From Opeltia flavorubescens (Eukaryota > Ascomycota > Lecanoromycetes > Teloschistales > Teloschistaceae): a stretch of DNA of 64,000 nt. The number at the start of each line of letters is the position of its first letter. Positions within the stretch are counted from its first letter, which is position 1. Of the stretch, positions 44,557 to 54,327 are shown piece after piece. The position numbers were made by a program, and so were the translations under genes. Location: assembly GCA_000442125.1 (NCBI GenBank), contig KE546969.1, positions 1,550,001 to 1,614,000 on the forward strand, in the 5' to 3' direction. The notes under the pieces were generated by a model. That model searched no databases and was not told where the DNA came from. It saw only the letters and a list, made by a program, of their open reading frames with translations.

Positions 44557-45714
44557 AGAAATCGGGACAGGCATGTCGTTTAACCTAAGATCAGGAGACG
44601 AATGCTCAAATATGAAATCGGAAGGGCAGCTGCATGTGGCTTCATGACAATAGCCTCCACTGATATCAATCAGATGATTTGCGAATATGGTTTCAAACAG
44701 AGAATAATTCAATCTGGAAACTCTGTTACCATACACAACGATTTTACGTTCAGAAAACATCCCTCGAGACCTGATCCCATCCAATCCTATTCTTATTCCA
44801 GGAAAACATTAGCAGTCAGCGCTGATCGGGGACAAGCTTCAATACATACGTTCTGGTGCAGCAGTTTGCACGTCGTCAAGATATATATCGTCGTAGATAT
44901 GCTACCGAAGTAGGGGCCACGAAGTATGACCTCCTTGAGAGCGGGTCCACCTTCGAGATTACATTGATCTTCGGCACTTGTTTACAGTCCTTTTTGCCCC
45001 AACAACCCCGTCCAGTTGAATCGGCTCTGGATTTTGCATTCCTGATACCTTTTGCACATATCTCTCAGCCTTCGTCGTGAATTCGACATGTCTGTCCAAA
45101 GACAATAATAGTCGACGATAGCGGTAGCCTACTTATGCCTTCATACCTAACCACAGGTCAAGCTATTTATCCGGAACCACACCTGGCCTTTTCTACTCAT
45201 TGTCATTTCAACAAGCCGTTTTGACTTTTGGGGTAATCGAAAGCCTTCTTGCTCTTACCAGAAGCGCGTCTCCTGATATCTGAGAACCCTCAAAGCCAGT
45301 TTCATGAACGGTGTGCCCGACTGTGCGTTATTGGATACCATATGTTGGCGTAAGTCTTTTGCTTGTTCCTTTGCTCCGTTCCTCTTCTTGGATCTCCTTG
45401 CTTTGTGTTGCGGAAGAATTGGGGGAGTATTAGATCTCAGATACTCTTTATAGAGACTGGAGTTTCTGCCCGTCCTTTTCTAAATCCCGGATCATCTTCT
45501 TTCCCCTCCAGTCGTTTAAGGTGATATACACATGTATGTAACATCACTTTCGAAACTTGAAAGAAAGAGATATGGTTTTTTCAGGGAAGAATCTTTTCAT
45601 CGTATTCTTCCTTTTTATTTCCCCACTTAGCTATTCTTCATCCTTTTTCGCTCTCTCTCCTACTCCCCCTCCCCTATCTGCTTGAAATGCATGCATCTGC
45701 CAGAAAATCTCATC
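44557..45714. other. Convergent intergenic region, no gene seen
   Basis: 1.16 kb between two convergent 3' ends. AT-rich, only short frames; nothing recognisable. Pyrimidine-rich patches at 45590-45680. Confidence 0.45.
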
Positions 45715-46518
45715 TCATCCCACGAAATTCCCCACCCTCCCATCCCTACCCAACGCGGCTGGGAACCCATCAATCATCAACTCCAGCCCCACCATCGCCA
45801 CGCCCATAACCTGCGTCACCGGATTCACGTACCGGGGGAGATTAAACACGATATGAAAGAATCCCACCAATCCCCTCTCCACCGCTTCCATAACCCCTTT
45901 TATAATCGGGACCATGATATCCCAAGAAATCAAACTTTTTACACCATTGTTATCATCTCCATCGTTGCTGTTTGTAGAAGAAGTATGTTTGGTACGGAGG
46001 TTTAGGCGGAGGTGGCCGAGTTTTACTTGCAAACTAGACAGGTATGGGGGGTTTGGGCGGGAACGATATTCTTGTATTAGGTTTAGGAATTGGGTGAATA
46101 AAGTGAGGAGGGCGTGGGTGGCGTGGGCGGATGGGGAGATTGATTCTAGGGAGGTCCAGATTATGCGGATTGTGGAGGGGATGTTGATGGGGGGGAAGAA
46201 GCGGCGGTGGAGATGGGGGGAGATTTCGTTTTTGGGAGTGGTGGTTATGGTGGTGAGGGAGGTGTTGTCGTTGCTTATTGGCGGAGAAGGAGGAGGAGAT
46301 CCTGGTGAGGGGGTATGGGAAGTTGGAGTATTTCTGGCGTAGAAGATGTCGTTGTTAGAGTTCCGGGGCTTTATTTCAATTGCTGTCCTCGCCGTGAGGA
46401 TCTCGGATCTTTGGACTAAGGCATCTTTTGCTCTGCTGGAAGAAGAAGTCTGCAGTGCTCTCGATTCTACAAGGACGCTGAAAAGAAGCACGCTCAGGTA
46501 TAGGAAACTGGCGAGCAT
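45715..46518 (-). CDS. Secreted or membrane-anchored hypothetical protein
   Basis: Single exon, 267 residues from the ATG at 46518 (MLASFLYLSVLLFSVLVES), a strong signal-peptide start; an upstream extension to 46611 would bury it and is unlikely. Then a Ser-rich stretch, a Pro/Thr-rich linker (residues about 60-105), and a helical C-terminal domain (SLESISPSAHATHALLTLF, then ISWDIMVPIIKGVMEAVE and GLVGFFHIVFNLPRYV). Family not recognised. C-ending codons in the first two thirds and G-ending codons at the end fit other real genes in this window. Converges with the sulfotransferase-like gene. Confidence 0.6.
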   Translation of the reverse strand: MLASFLYLSVLLFSVLVESRALQTSSSSRAKDALVQRSEILTARTAIEIKPRNSNNDIFYARNTPTSHTPSPGSPPPSPPISNDNTSLTTITTTPKNEISPHLHRRFFPPINIPSTIRIIWTSLESISPSAHATHALLTLFTQFLNLIQEYRSRPNPPYLSSLQVKLGHLRLNLRTKHTSSTNSNDGDDNNGVKSLISWDIMVPIIKGVMEAVERGLVGFFHIVFNLPRYVNPVTQVMGVAMVGLELMIDGFPAALGRDGRVGNFVG

Positions 46519-47149
46519 AACGCGCAAACAGAGTCTTCGGCATTGAAAACAGTCATTACAAGCAGGTAGAGTATATAGCACATAGATCATAAGAACTCGT
46601 ACCCTACCCAATCATTATATCCGATAGGCGCGTTCGCCGGTGTGGGAATTCGTTTGTGTCAAGATCTATGCGCATAGGCTTTTTGCGGCAAACTCTTTCG
46701 AAACAGGACGGAGAGAATAGATGGGGTTGCATGTAATGTCATTTCTTGGGGAAAAAATACGTGAAGAGAGATTCTTAGAACTCGATATGCAAGCAGTATC
46801 AGAGTGCAGTAGGCAATACGGAAATAGAAAGAACTTGAAAATGATTGTTCTTGGAGAAGCTTGGAGAATGATATTCGAAGCAAGTCGGTAACCTAAAAAT
46901 GCCTTACAGATAAATCTACTTACATGCGCCCATACTGGGATATCGTATCTCCTGTTGAGTAAGATGCTGATGATAGAAATGATGGCCTCCTTGACGCCTA
47001 GATCCCAAATAGACCCCCTAGTTCAAACTTTTCCGTTCCACCGAAGTAAAAACCTTGGGTATAATGCATGCTCCTCCTTTTATTGCTTGCAGCCTGTGGT
47101 TTCTGTTCATCACCATACGCCATGCATGCTATGACCTGATTGACCCTCC
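46519..47149. other. Intergenic, no gene seen
   Basis: 631 bp upstream of the secreted-protein gene and downstream of the IFRD gene, both minus strand. A 74-codon minus frame at 46659-46883 has no supporting features. Confidence 0.45.
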
Positions 47150-48717
47150 TTAGAACTCCCTGCCCGCTTTACGATCATTCATCATCATGATCCTATGGCA
47201 GATTGGTCAGCATGTCCGATTTTCTAAGAAATTGGGGGAAATGAAGGGAACTCACGGCAAGCTCTCGAAAATAACCGGATTGCGCTCATAATGCGTGACG
47301 AATCCACTCTGCAGCACCCTCCTCAAAGCCTGCAATCGATGCAACTTCCACCACTTATCGATCCTCATGACGCCTTCTTTGTGGATTCTCACAGTCATAC
47401 GGCTGCCGTATCTTTTGCCCGTGTCTTGGCTGATGGCGTTCTGGTAGCGAGGACCATGGGTTGGGTATTCAACGCTGTCGAGGATATCCGCAAAATTGGT
47501 GCGGAGAGATTTCTGCTCTTTCTTTGACAGGCGGCGCGTGTTGAGGGTAGCAAGATCGGAGAGGGTATCTTTAAGGACGTCGGTGCGGCGGTATACGTTG
47601 TAATTTTTGACGAGTTTGGGGACGCCGGGGATATCGTCGGGATCAGCGATGATGTCTTCTTCATTGTATTCGCCGTCATCATCTGTGAGGGTTCGGTAGG
47701 ATTTTTCGTACAGGAGGGCGATATTCTCGCCGGCTGCGATCTGCACGGCTGGGTCACTGCTCGAAAGTTGGTCGACGAAGTACTCGGCTGCTTCTTCAGT
47801 TTCTTCGGCAAGATCGTCAACCAGAGTGGCGAGGGAACCCCATTCTTCCAGGGCAGCGGCAACGGGCGTGGGCTCATCTTGTGCCTCAATGAAAGAACCA
47901 TCTGAGGCCACAATCTCCAAGAGGTATGCCATGTTATCCAAAATCTCGTCATCAGAGGCGCCACCAAAGAAAGTGCATGTCCCGAGGCAATGTACAGCCG
48001 CAGTCTTACTGGGGATGGAGGTAGAGTCGGAAATGACGCGTTTTATTGGTGATGCCACAGCTTCGTAGATCAAATCAGACGGAGAAGTGACAACGGTCAT
48101 GGCAAGCGCTGGGTGATGGACGTCAGCCAAATTTCGAGACGGGAATTTTGCATAAGCTCCACGAACCTTTCATGGCAAGAATGGTCTCCCGCTCACTAGA
48201 CTCAGCCTTGATGCTCTTGAGAAATGCGATGACAAGCTCGGCTTCTTTCCCACGAATATCTTCTTCGGCATATTGAGCAGTCAAGATGCGAACGTAGGTT
48301 GCCAAACATTTCTCACGTCCTTGGACACTGCTACGCTTGCGATCAATGAGCTCCTGAATACGATCTGCGAGATCTGCTCTCCATGCGTCTGTGATGGGAT
48401 CTGGAGTGTCGCCGTTGAGAAGCTCGTCTATCGAGTTGGTACTGCACGAGCGGTCAGCAGCGATCCGGGACGACGACCACGGGCTGATGATGGCAGGTAA
48501 TGAGCTGTGGGTAGACGCACCTAAATGAAGTCTCATCGCTGAGATTTCCATTCTCATCTTCGTCCGAGTTTGCTCCACTGACTGCCCGGCTTCGACTGGC
48601 TGCGCGTGAGGACGGGGCGGAGTTGGGTCTTGAAGAGGCTGGAGAGCCGTTCTTGGATCTCGCTTTGCGTGACATGGTTTTTCCGCTCTCAAGAGCTTGA
48701 CGACGTAAGTCGTGCAT
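47150..48717 (-). CDS. IFRD (interferon-related developmental regulator) homologue
   Basis: Four exons, 48717-48521, 48441-48167, 48108-47256, 47192-47150, total 455 residues. Ser/Arg-rich N-terminus, then the helical-repeat IFRD domain (CLATYVRILTAQYAEEDI, AVHCLGTCTFFGGASDD, MAYLLEIVASDGSF, ALEEWGSLATLVDDL, LSSSDPAVQIAAGENIALLYE) and the C-terminal IFRD part (GSRMTVRIHKEGVMRIDKWWKLHRLQALRRVL). Animal members are transcriptional co-regulators and ribosome-associated factors; the fungal role is not well set. Exon 4 is optional: the in-frame TGA at 47252-47254 lies inside a perfect GTGAGT donor, so splicing adds 13 residues (IMMMNDRKAGREF) while retention stops at 442. Confidence 0.9.
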
Positions 48718-49454
48718 TATGAAAATTCAGTAAAGAGAATTCGCTGGAAATTTTTGCGACTTGTGCTCGACAGCCAGCTGTGGAGTGTGGTCAAGTATGG
48801 GTTAACTGAAAGGAAGGTTGTAAATGTAAAGTTCTGAAGGTGGCAGATGATTTCGCAAGTCCATATGATGATTTGTGAAAGTTGAGGGCCGAGGATGGGC
48901 GAAATGAGTCATCTGCTATTGAAGGGTGAACAATGTAAGGTTATTATGAAATTGCTCCTGTTGTGGGAATCTAGCTCGTTATCGGATATCTACTTTCTAT
49001 TGTCGTGGGAAGCTCCATTTATTGTGGCGTCCCTAGCGAGCCTCCAGTGCAACACGTCACGCGCCTCATGCAGGTCAGCCCATCGTCCGCCAAAGTCTAG
49101 ATTAACGTCTTCATTCCGGAGCTTCCTCACCATTCATCCAGAACATGTGCTGCAAACGGTATATTCGACTATCGTACACTCAGACCATCCGCTCTTCAAT
49201 ATACAAGACCTTTGGCTGGATGCCAATATATGCCTTGCTCTCAATTCAAACTGTTTAGACAAAGTTCGAAACACAATCTTTTGAATCCATTTGACCTTCC
49301 CAAATAGCCCTTGACCCCCGACATAATGCGATAACGCCGGACCACTGTGCAATTTTGTCTTAGAAAGCACCAAAAACTCCCCTTTTCCCTACCATCGGAT
49401 TGTAAAAATGCCACTGAGCTGTCCCTCCGCTCGAAAAAGTCCCGCTGATGCTTC
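48718..49454. other. Intergenic between RTF1 3' end and IFRD promoter
   Basis: 737 bp between two minus-strand genes; carries the IFRD promoter. A 129-codon plus frame at 48895-49284 has no protein-like features and is not called. Confidence 0.4.
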
Positions 49455-51531
49455 TCAAATCTCAATGTCAATACCAAGATCCATTGCACCGATCACTTCA
49501 TCATCCATATTGCGTCTACCAACTTTTGGAAGCCCATTCACCTTTTCTTGAGGCTGCTGAGGAATGTGAGGCTTGGGCACTGCTCCGCCCTGCATAGGGG
49601 TACTAGCTCGACTCCCAGCACGGCTGTTGTCTTTACTTCCACCTTCGAATAAGTCGTCGACTGCTTTGTTGGCTGGTTTTGGAGGGGCAAGATGCTCCCC
49701 ATTGGCGTCATACGTTGTTCGAGGTCGAGTCTTGACCCGAGCAAAAGGATTAGCAACTGCCTCTCCACGTTCAATAGCACGACGAGAAAGGGCATCAGCT
49801 CGTTTCTCCGCTCGTTGCGCTTTTCGAACCTCTTCTGTATTGGCTTTTCGGTTTGCCCGATTCAGCTCTGCTAGCCGCTCTTGTTGCGTGGGGCCCGTGT
49901 TGGCCGACTTTGGTGGCTCCTTGTAAAGACTGGTGCCAAAAGCGAGTTTAGGGCCGTCTAGCTCTGCAATCGCTTCGGTACATTTTGCAACGGTAGCTTC
50001 ATCGCCGCGGGCTTCGGCTTTCCGACGGCGATCTATTAGCGATGCACGCTCAATGGTTGCAAAGCGCTGCTGCAGAACCCCAGACCGCTCAAGTTTCTGC
50101 TGGATTTCCTCGTTGGTAAACTGATGATTGATCAGATTATTGATGTCAACTGTCTTGGATATCAAGGCGGGTTTGGTGGGTAGTGGTAGATCGTCTGCTT
50201 GCATCTTGTTCACGTAGTCGTTGAAGTCAACCTTCCTTCTGTTAGTAGTGTGAGAACAGCGCAGTCAGTAGTATTACCCACTTCTGTGAATTTTGCGGTA
50301 GAGCATGCAATGAACGGTATCGTCCTGGTGGATTTGCCAATTGCCAGCTTCGCATATTGTGTAGTGACAAAATTCTTTCCATTGACACCTTCCATTGCGT
50401 AGGGGCGACCTTCATCAAAGCCTGGCATCTAAGTCAGTTGAAACTTCAAGCTCGTTGACGAGGATGCGTACTTTGAATCTTCGCCATACGATAAATGGGT
50501 TCGCCGGTTGCATGATTCTGCCCGATATTGACGCGGACATAGCAGTCTTTGATGGCCTCATCGAATCCGGGATAGAAGCAGACTTTCGCAAAGTTGTCGC
50601 GGCCAATGCGCACACGTTCAAAATCCCGCTGTTCAGCCGCTTGCTCGTCCTGACGACGGGAGTCATCGGTATGCTTCCTTACATCAGACCAGTCAACTTC
50701 GCTTTCTCCATCAGCATCGGCGTCCGAGTAGACGTCCTCCACAGAACCACGGGCTTTCTGATCCCGCCGTTCTTGCCCATCACGCTTTCGTTGCTGATCA
50801 CGGAGGCCTTTCTCCTCACGCTGGCGTTTGTACGCTTCGATGGCACCGGAAGTCTCCCCGGCCTTACGACCACCAAGGGCTGTCTTCTGGCGCGAACTCT
50901 TGCGTTGGCGATCCTCCAAGTCTGCCGTGTCTGCTTTGCGTTTCTTCATGTCCGCAGCTTCAGCCTCCTTTTTCTTGGACGCAACAAGACGTCGGAGATG
51001 TTCGTTCTGCAGTTCGCGCTCACGTTGTTGGGCGCGTTCTGCAAGAATGGATTCACGCTGAATTTCAGAAAGCGCCATTATCTCCGATCGATCCTTTTCT
51101 GATTTAAATTTGCCATCGATGGGAAAGTCAGTGCCGGCTTCCTCCATGGCTGGCGGCGAGTCAGAGGCAGACTCGGACATAGGTGCGGATTTGAGAGAGT
51201 TGGGAGATGATGGCATTGAAGAGCTAGAAGAGTTTTGTAAGAGAGAGGTCCTGATGAACTTCCCAAAATGAGTGATGAAGAAGGCTTACGCTTCTCCCTC
51301 CTCAGGATCGTCTCTTTTGGCCTTCTTGATACGTGACGCACTGCCGGCTGCTCTGGAAGAGGTTTTCTTCGTTATGCCTGGCTTGCTTGATGCGGATTTT
51401 TTTTCATGTGCAGGTTCGGGGGAAGAAGTTGGTGATCGTGCTTTGTGGGCATTGTTGACAGGTTTGGAGCTTTCGTCATCAGAGGAATCACCTCCGGCTA
51501 AGGCCAGCAGTTCGGCGTCTAAGTCGGCCAT
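49455..51531 (-). CDS. RTF1: RTF1, Paf1-complex transcription elongation factor
   Basis: Four exons, 51531-51290, 51223-50472, 50421-50282, 50231-49455, give 636 residues. Acidic start MADLDAELLALAGGDSSDDE; Lys/Glu-rich coiled region with the histone-modification-domain-like SEIQRESILAERAQQRERE; then the Plus3 domain (about 280-390: RIGRDNFAKVCFYPGFDEAIKD, YVRVNIGQ, YAMEGVNGKNFVTTQYA), and a C-terminal helical Paf1-binding region (RRKAEARGDEATVAKC, NRANRKANTEEVRKAQ). It ties Paf1C to Spt5 and promotes H2B ubiquitylation during elongation. The third intron uses a GTGGGT donor or a GTAATA four bases later; GTGGGT keeps frame with the AAG acceptor. Head-to-head with COQ7. Confidence 0.95.
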
Positions 51532-52000
51532 CTTACGATAAGATACGTATTGATTAGATCCGTTAAGATTGATGTTACAGGGGTGAAGAAGCCCGCTCCT
51601 ACCCAACAAGGCAAAGATAAAATGTAGATGGGTTTATTATGATGTGCAATTAGGAGCAAGAATGAATGAAGAGATCGATTAACAGTGAAAGCGAGTTTTC
51701 GAGCAATGATGGAGGCCTCGGAGCTAGTAAAGCGACAAGACCGAGAAATTACGAAGTCCGTTTCGGAAGATTGAGATGTGGTCGTTATGGAGATGAAGTG
51801 AAGAGATCCTTAAATGAGCAACAGCCTTTTGGCTTCACTAGGGCAAGTTAATCTTTGACAGCCGCGACTAGGCCGATCGCGGATTTTAAGCCGCATCATG
51901 CAGGTGATGATCTCCCGGTCAGCCCTACGTCATATAGGATCGAATTGTGCAAAGTACGCATAAAGTGGATGGCTTTTATCAATCAATACTTCCCATCACG
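51532..52000. promoter_or_regulatory. Divergent promoter, RTF1 / COQ7
   Basis: 469 bp between two start codons in opposite directions. Holds both promoters; an in-frame non-ATG extension upstream of COQ7 (from 51947) exists but is not needed. No specific site named. Confidence 0.5.
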
Positions 52001-52828
52001 ATGATGAATTCGCTTAATGTCATGCGGACTCTATCTCGAAGAAATGTATATCAGCATGTCTCTGTCCTCGATTTTCTGGCTCCAGCAGTAGTACAGCATC
52101 CCCGAAGCCAATCCTATGCTTCTACAGCTTCCCCATCTCCATCTCCAGCCCCATCCCAGTCACCTCCTAGCCAGGATAGTACTATTCCCAAACGCCGTAA
52201 GCCTCTCTCCAAAGAGCAGCGTGACTTCCTCGACAGCGCAGTAAGTACTCCCTCACTTTCGTCCACAGAGACAACCCTTCCTCACACCCTTCAGCTACGC
52301 GTCAACCAAGCCGGCGAGCTCGCCGCAACCCTAATCTACACCGCCCAAACTCCGCCTCTCATCCGCACACACCCCCACCTCCGCACCACAATGCAACATA
52401 TGTACGCCCAAGAAGCTGGTCACTTCTCCACCTTCAACGCTCTTCTATCCAAACATCGCATCCGCCCAACATCCATGTACCCCATCTGGAGCGTTGCCGC
52501 CACAGCGCTGGGATGGGGTACAGCGATGCTAGGGCGTGAAGCGGCAATGGCGTGTACCGAGGCCGTGGAGACGGAGATCGAGGGGCATTATAATGGGCAA
52601 GTGAGGGTTTTGCTGCAGTGGATGCGGGAGATGGAAGAGAGGGGAGAGGAAGTTGGGGAGGAGGTAAGGGAGTTAGTAGGAGAGTTGAAAAGGATTCGAG
52701 ATGAGGAGTTGGAACATCTGGATACGGCGGTGGGGGAGGATGCGAGGGAAGCGAAGGGGTGGCCGGTATTGAATGCAGTCATCAGAGGGGGATGCAGGGG
52801 GGCGATTTGGGTTAGTGAAAGGGTATAG
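52001..52828 (+). CDS. COQ7: COQ7, 5-demethoxyubiquinone hydroxylase
   Basis: Two exons, 52001-52240 and 52295-52828, give 257 residues. The 54-bp intron (GTAAGT..TTCAG) is a multiple of three and stop-free, so it is easily mistaken for coding; removing it yields the family sequence FLDSALRVNQAGELAATLIY. Presequence MMNSLNVMRTLSRRN for mitochondria. Di-iron ligands: Glu in NQAGELAA, ExxH in YAQEAGHFSTF, Glu and ExxH in AVETEIEGHY, and ExxH in DEELEHLDTA. It hydroxylates the ring in the penultimate step of ubiquinone synthesis, in the CoQ complex on the matrix face of the inner membrane. C-rich codons before about 52510 and G-rich after. Converges closely with the DUF218 gene. Confidence 0.96.
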   Translation: MMNSLNVMRTLSRRNVYQHVSVLDFLAPAVVQHPRSQSYASTASPSPSPAPSQSPPSQDSTIPKRRKPLSKEQRDFLDSAVSTPSLSSTETTLPHTLQLRVNQAGELAATLIYTAQTPPLIRTHPHLRTTMQHMYAQEAGHFSTFNALLSKHRIRPTSMYPIWSVAATALGWGTAMLGREAAMACTEAVETEIEGHYNGQVRVLLQWMREMEERGEEVGEEVRELVGELKRIRDEELEHLDTAVGEDAREAKGWPVLNAVIRGGCRGAIWVSERV

Positions 52829-52909
52829 ATCGTCATCTTCAGCAGTCCTGAAACCTCGCGGCCGAAAACCCCCTCTAGATATCTTCTTTTTCATCACCAA
52901 TGAAAAAAC

Positions 52910-54000
52910 TTAAACCGAAGACTCCTCTAACCACGGCACCCACCCCCCAAAAACCTCCCTCCCATCCCCCCCACCCCTCCAACCCAACAACCCCCTCACA
53001 CTCTCCCTCTCCTCGCCCTCCAACCCCCCCAAAACACCTTCCACCCCCTTCTCCTCAACCCACCCCCGTCCCACTCTCTTCCCCCCCAAAACCTCCCCCA
53101 CACCATACAAATCCCCCTCCCAAGCCCCGAACCCCCTCTTCCTCTCCCCCTCCTCCAACTCCCGCCTTGGAGTAACACATTCCGGCGGATCCAATCCCAA
53201 AAACGTAATCCTATGACCAGGCCACCTTATAGCAGGAACATGCAGTTCAAGAAATCGACGCCGCTTAAAGGCGTGGGAGATTAGGGTTATATGTGTGGGG
53301 TAAGTGGAGGTGAGGTGCCGGAATTTGAGGATGGAGAAGAGGAGGTTTTGGTAGGAGTCTGTGGAGTGGGGGTCGTGAGTTAGGTGCGAGGGGGGAGGGG
53401 AGGTGGAGAAGTAGGAAGAGGCGTGGGCGAGGGCCTGGGGGAGGAGAGAGGGGGTGAGTAGGAGTTTTTGGAGTATGACAGGTAATAAGAGTTATTATTT
53501 GAAAATAAGAGATGAATTACAGGTGCGGAACAACTCGAAGAAGGAACGACTTCCCACTGAAAACAGAGATATACAAAACACGTTCCACCGGGAAAGTAAC
53601 CCACTAGGAACAATATTCCCAACTCAAAGAACTAAAGGAAAGTAGGAAAGAAAGGAAAATACCTACCAAATAGCTTTCCCCCTCAGCTCTCTTCGTTCTA
53701 GCAGCTTTCGTCGCACCCCTCAAAAAAACCATTTCAGCAAAAACAACTCACAAACAAAACCTCAAATCCAAAAGAAACACAGTACCCTGAGAAAACCAAC
53801 AACGAATTCGGTTCCCGACTCAGTACGCGCAACCCAGCCTTGATATGCTCAATGAAAGTCGGTGTCTCGCCGCGCTGAAAGGGCTCAATAGCCCACTCTG
53901 CTTCATCCTGCCCGTTGCTGGGTCCGCCGAGCCAGATTGCGTGGCAGCAGACGATGATAAGGCGATTGATGGATTTGGCTGTGGTTGGTTGTTGTTCCAT
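52910..54000 (-). CDS. DUF218 (YdcF-like) protein
   Basis: Three exons, 54000-53786, 53718-53667, 53434-52910, sum to 263 residues with phases 2 and 0. The 232-bp second intron is long for this window. Fold landmarks: RLIIVCCHAIWLGG, an early strand; LLVFSGGATKAARTKRAEGESY, the conserved G-G-A-T segment of the family; DSYQNLLFSILKF; ITLISHAFKRRRFLELHVPAI, the strand plus basic helix typical of DUF218; then GLDPPECVTPRREL. No signal peptide. The family is a Rossmann-like nucleotide-binding fold of uncertain reaction in eukaryotes. Ends only 81 bp from the COQ7 stop. Last 80 residues are Gly/Glu-rich, from an extreme G-biased stretch. Confidence 0.85.
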
Positions 54001-54327
54001 TTAGTACACAGGACAAGGTAGAATAGAAAGATGCATAAGTATCTCATTCGAGAGCAACGAAATATGGATATTGGTCTGGATTGAAAGGAATTGAATTAAT
54101 TGCAAGTTTTACAAGCACTTTGCCCATCTTTTGACTTTGGCATTTCAAATGAACTCCTTTGAAAAGACAAGTTGATCCAGGACTATGAGCGCCAAGCCAT
54201 GCTGCTAAAAAGATAATGTAAAAGAGCCGCTACCACGAGGGGATGATGTGTGCCCCTCCTCTGAACCTCACAAGTTGTGATGCATGAAAAAAATCATCAA
54301 TCAAATTTAGAAATCAGAAGAAGCAAA
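54001..54327. other. Intergenic between DUF218 and PNUTS-like genes
   Basis: 327 bp, AT-rich, with the DUF218 promoter and the PNUTS-like gene's 3' untranslated region. No gene seen. Confidence 0.45.
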
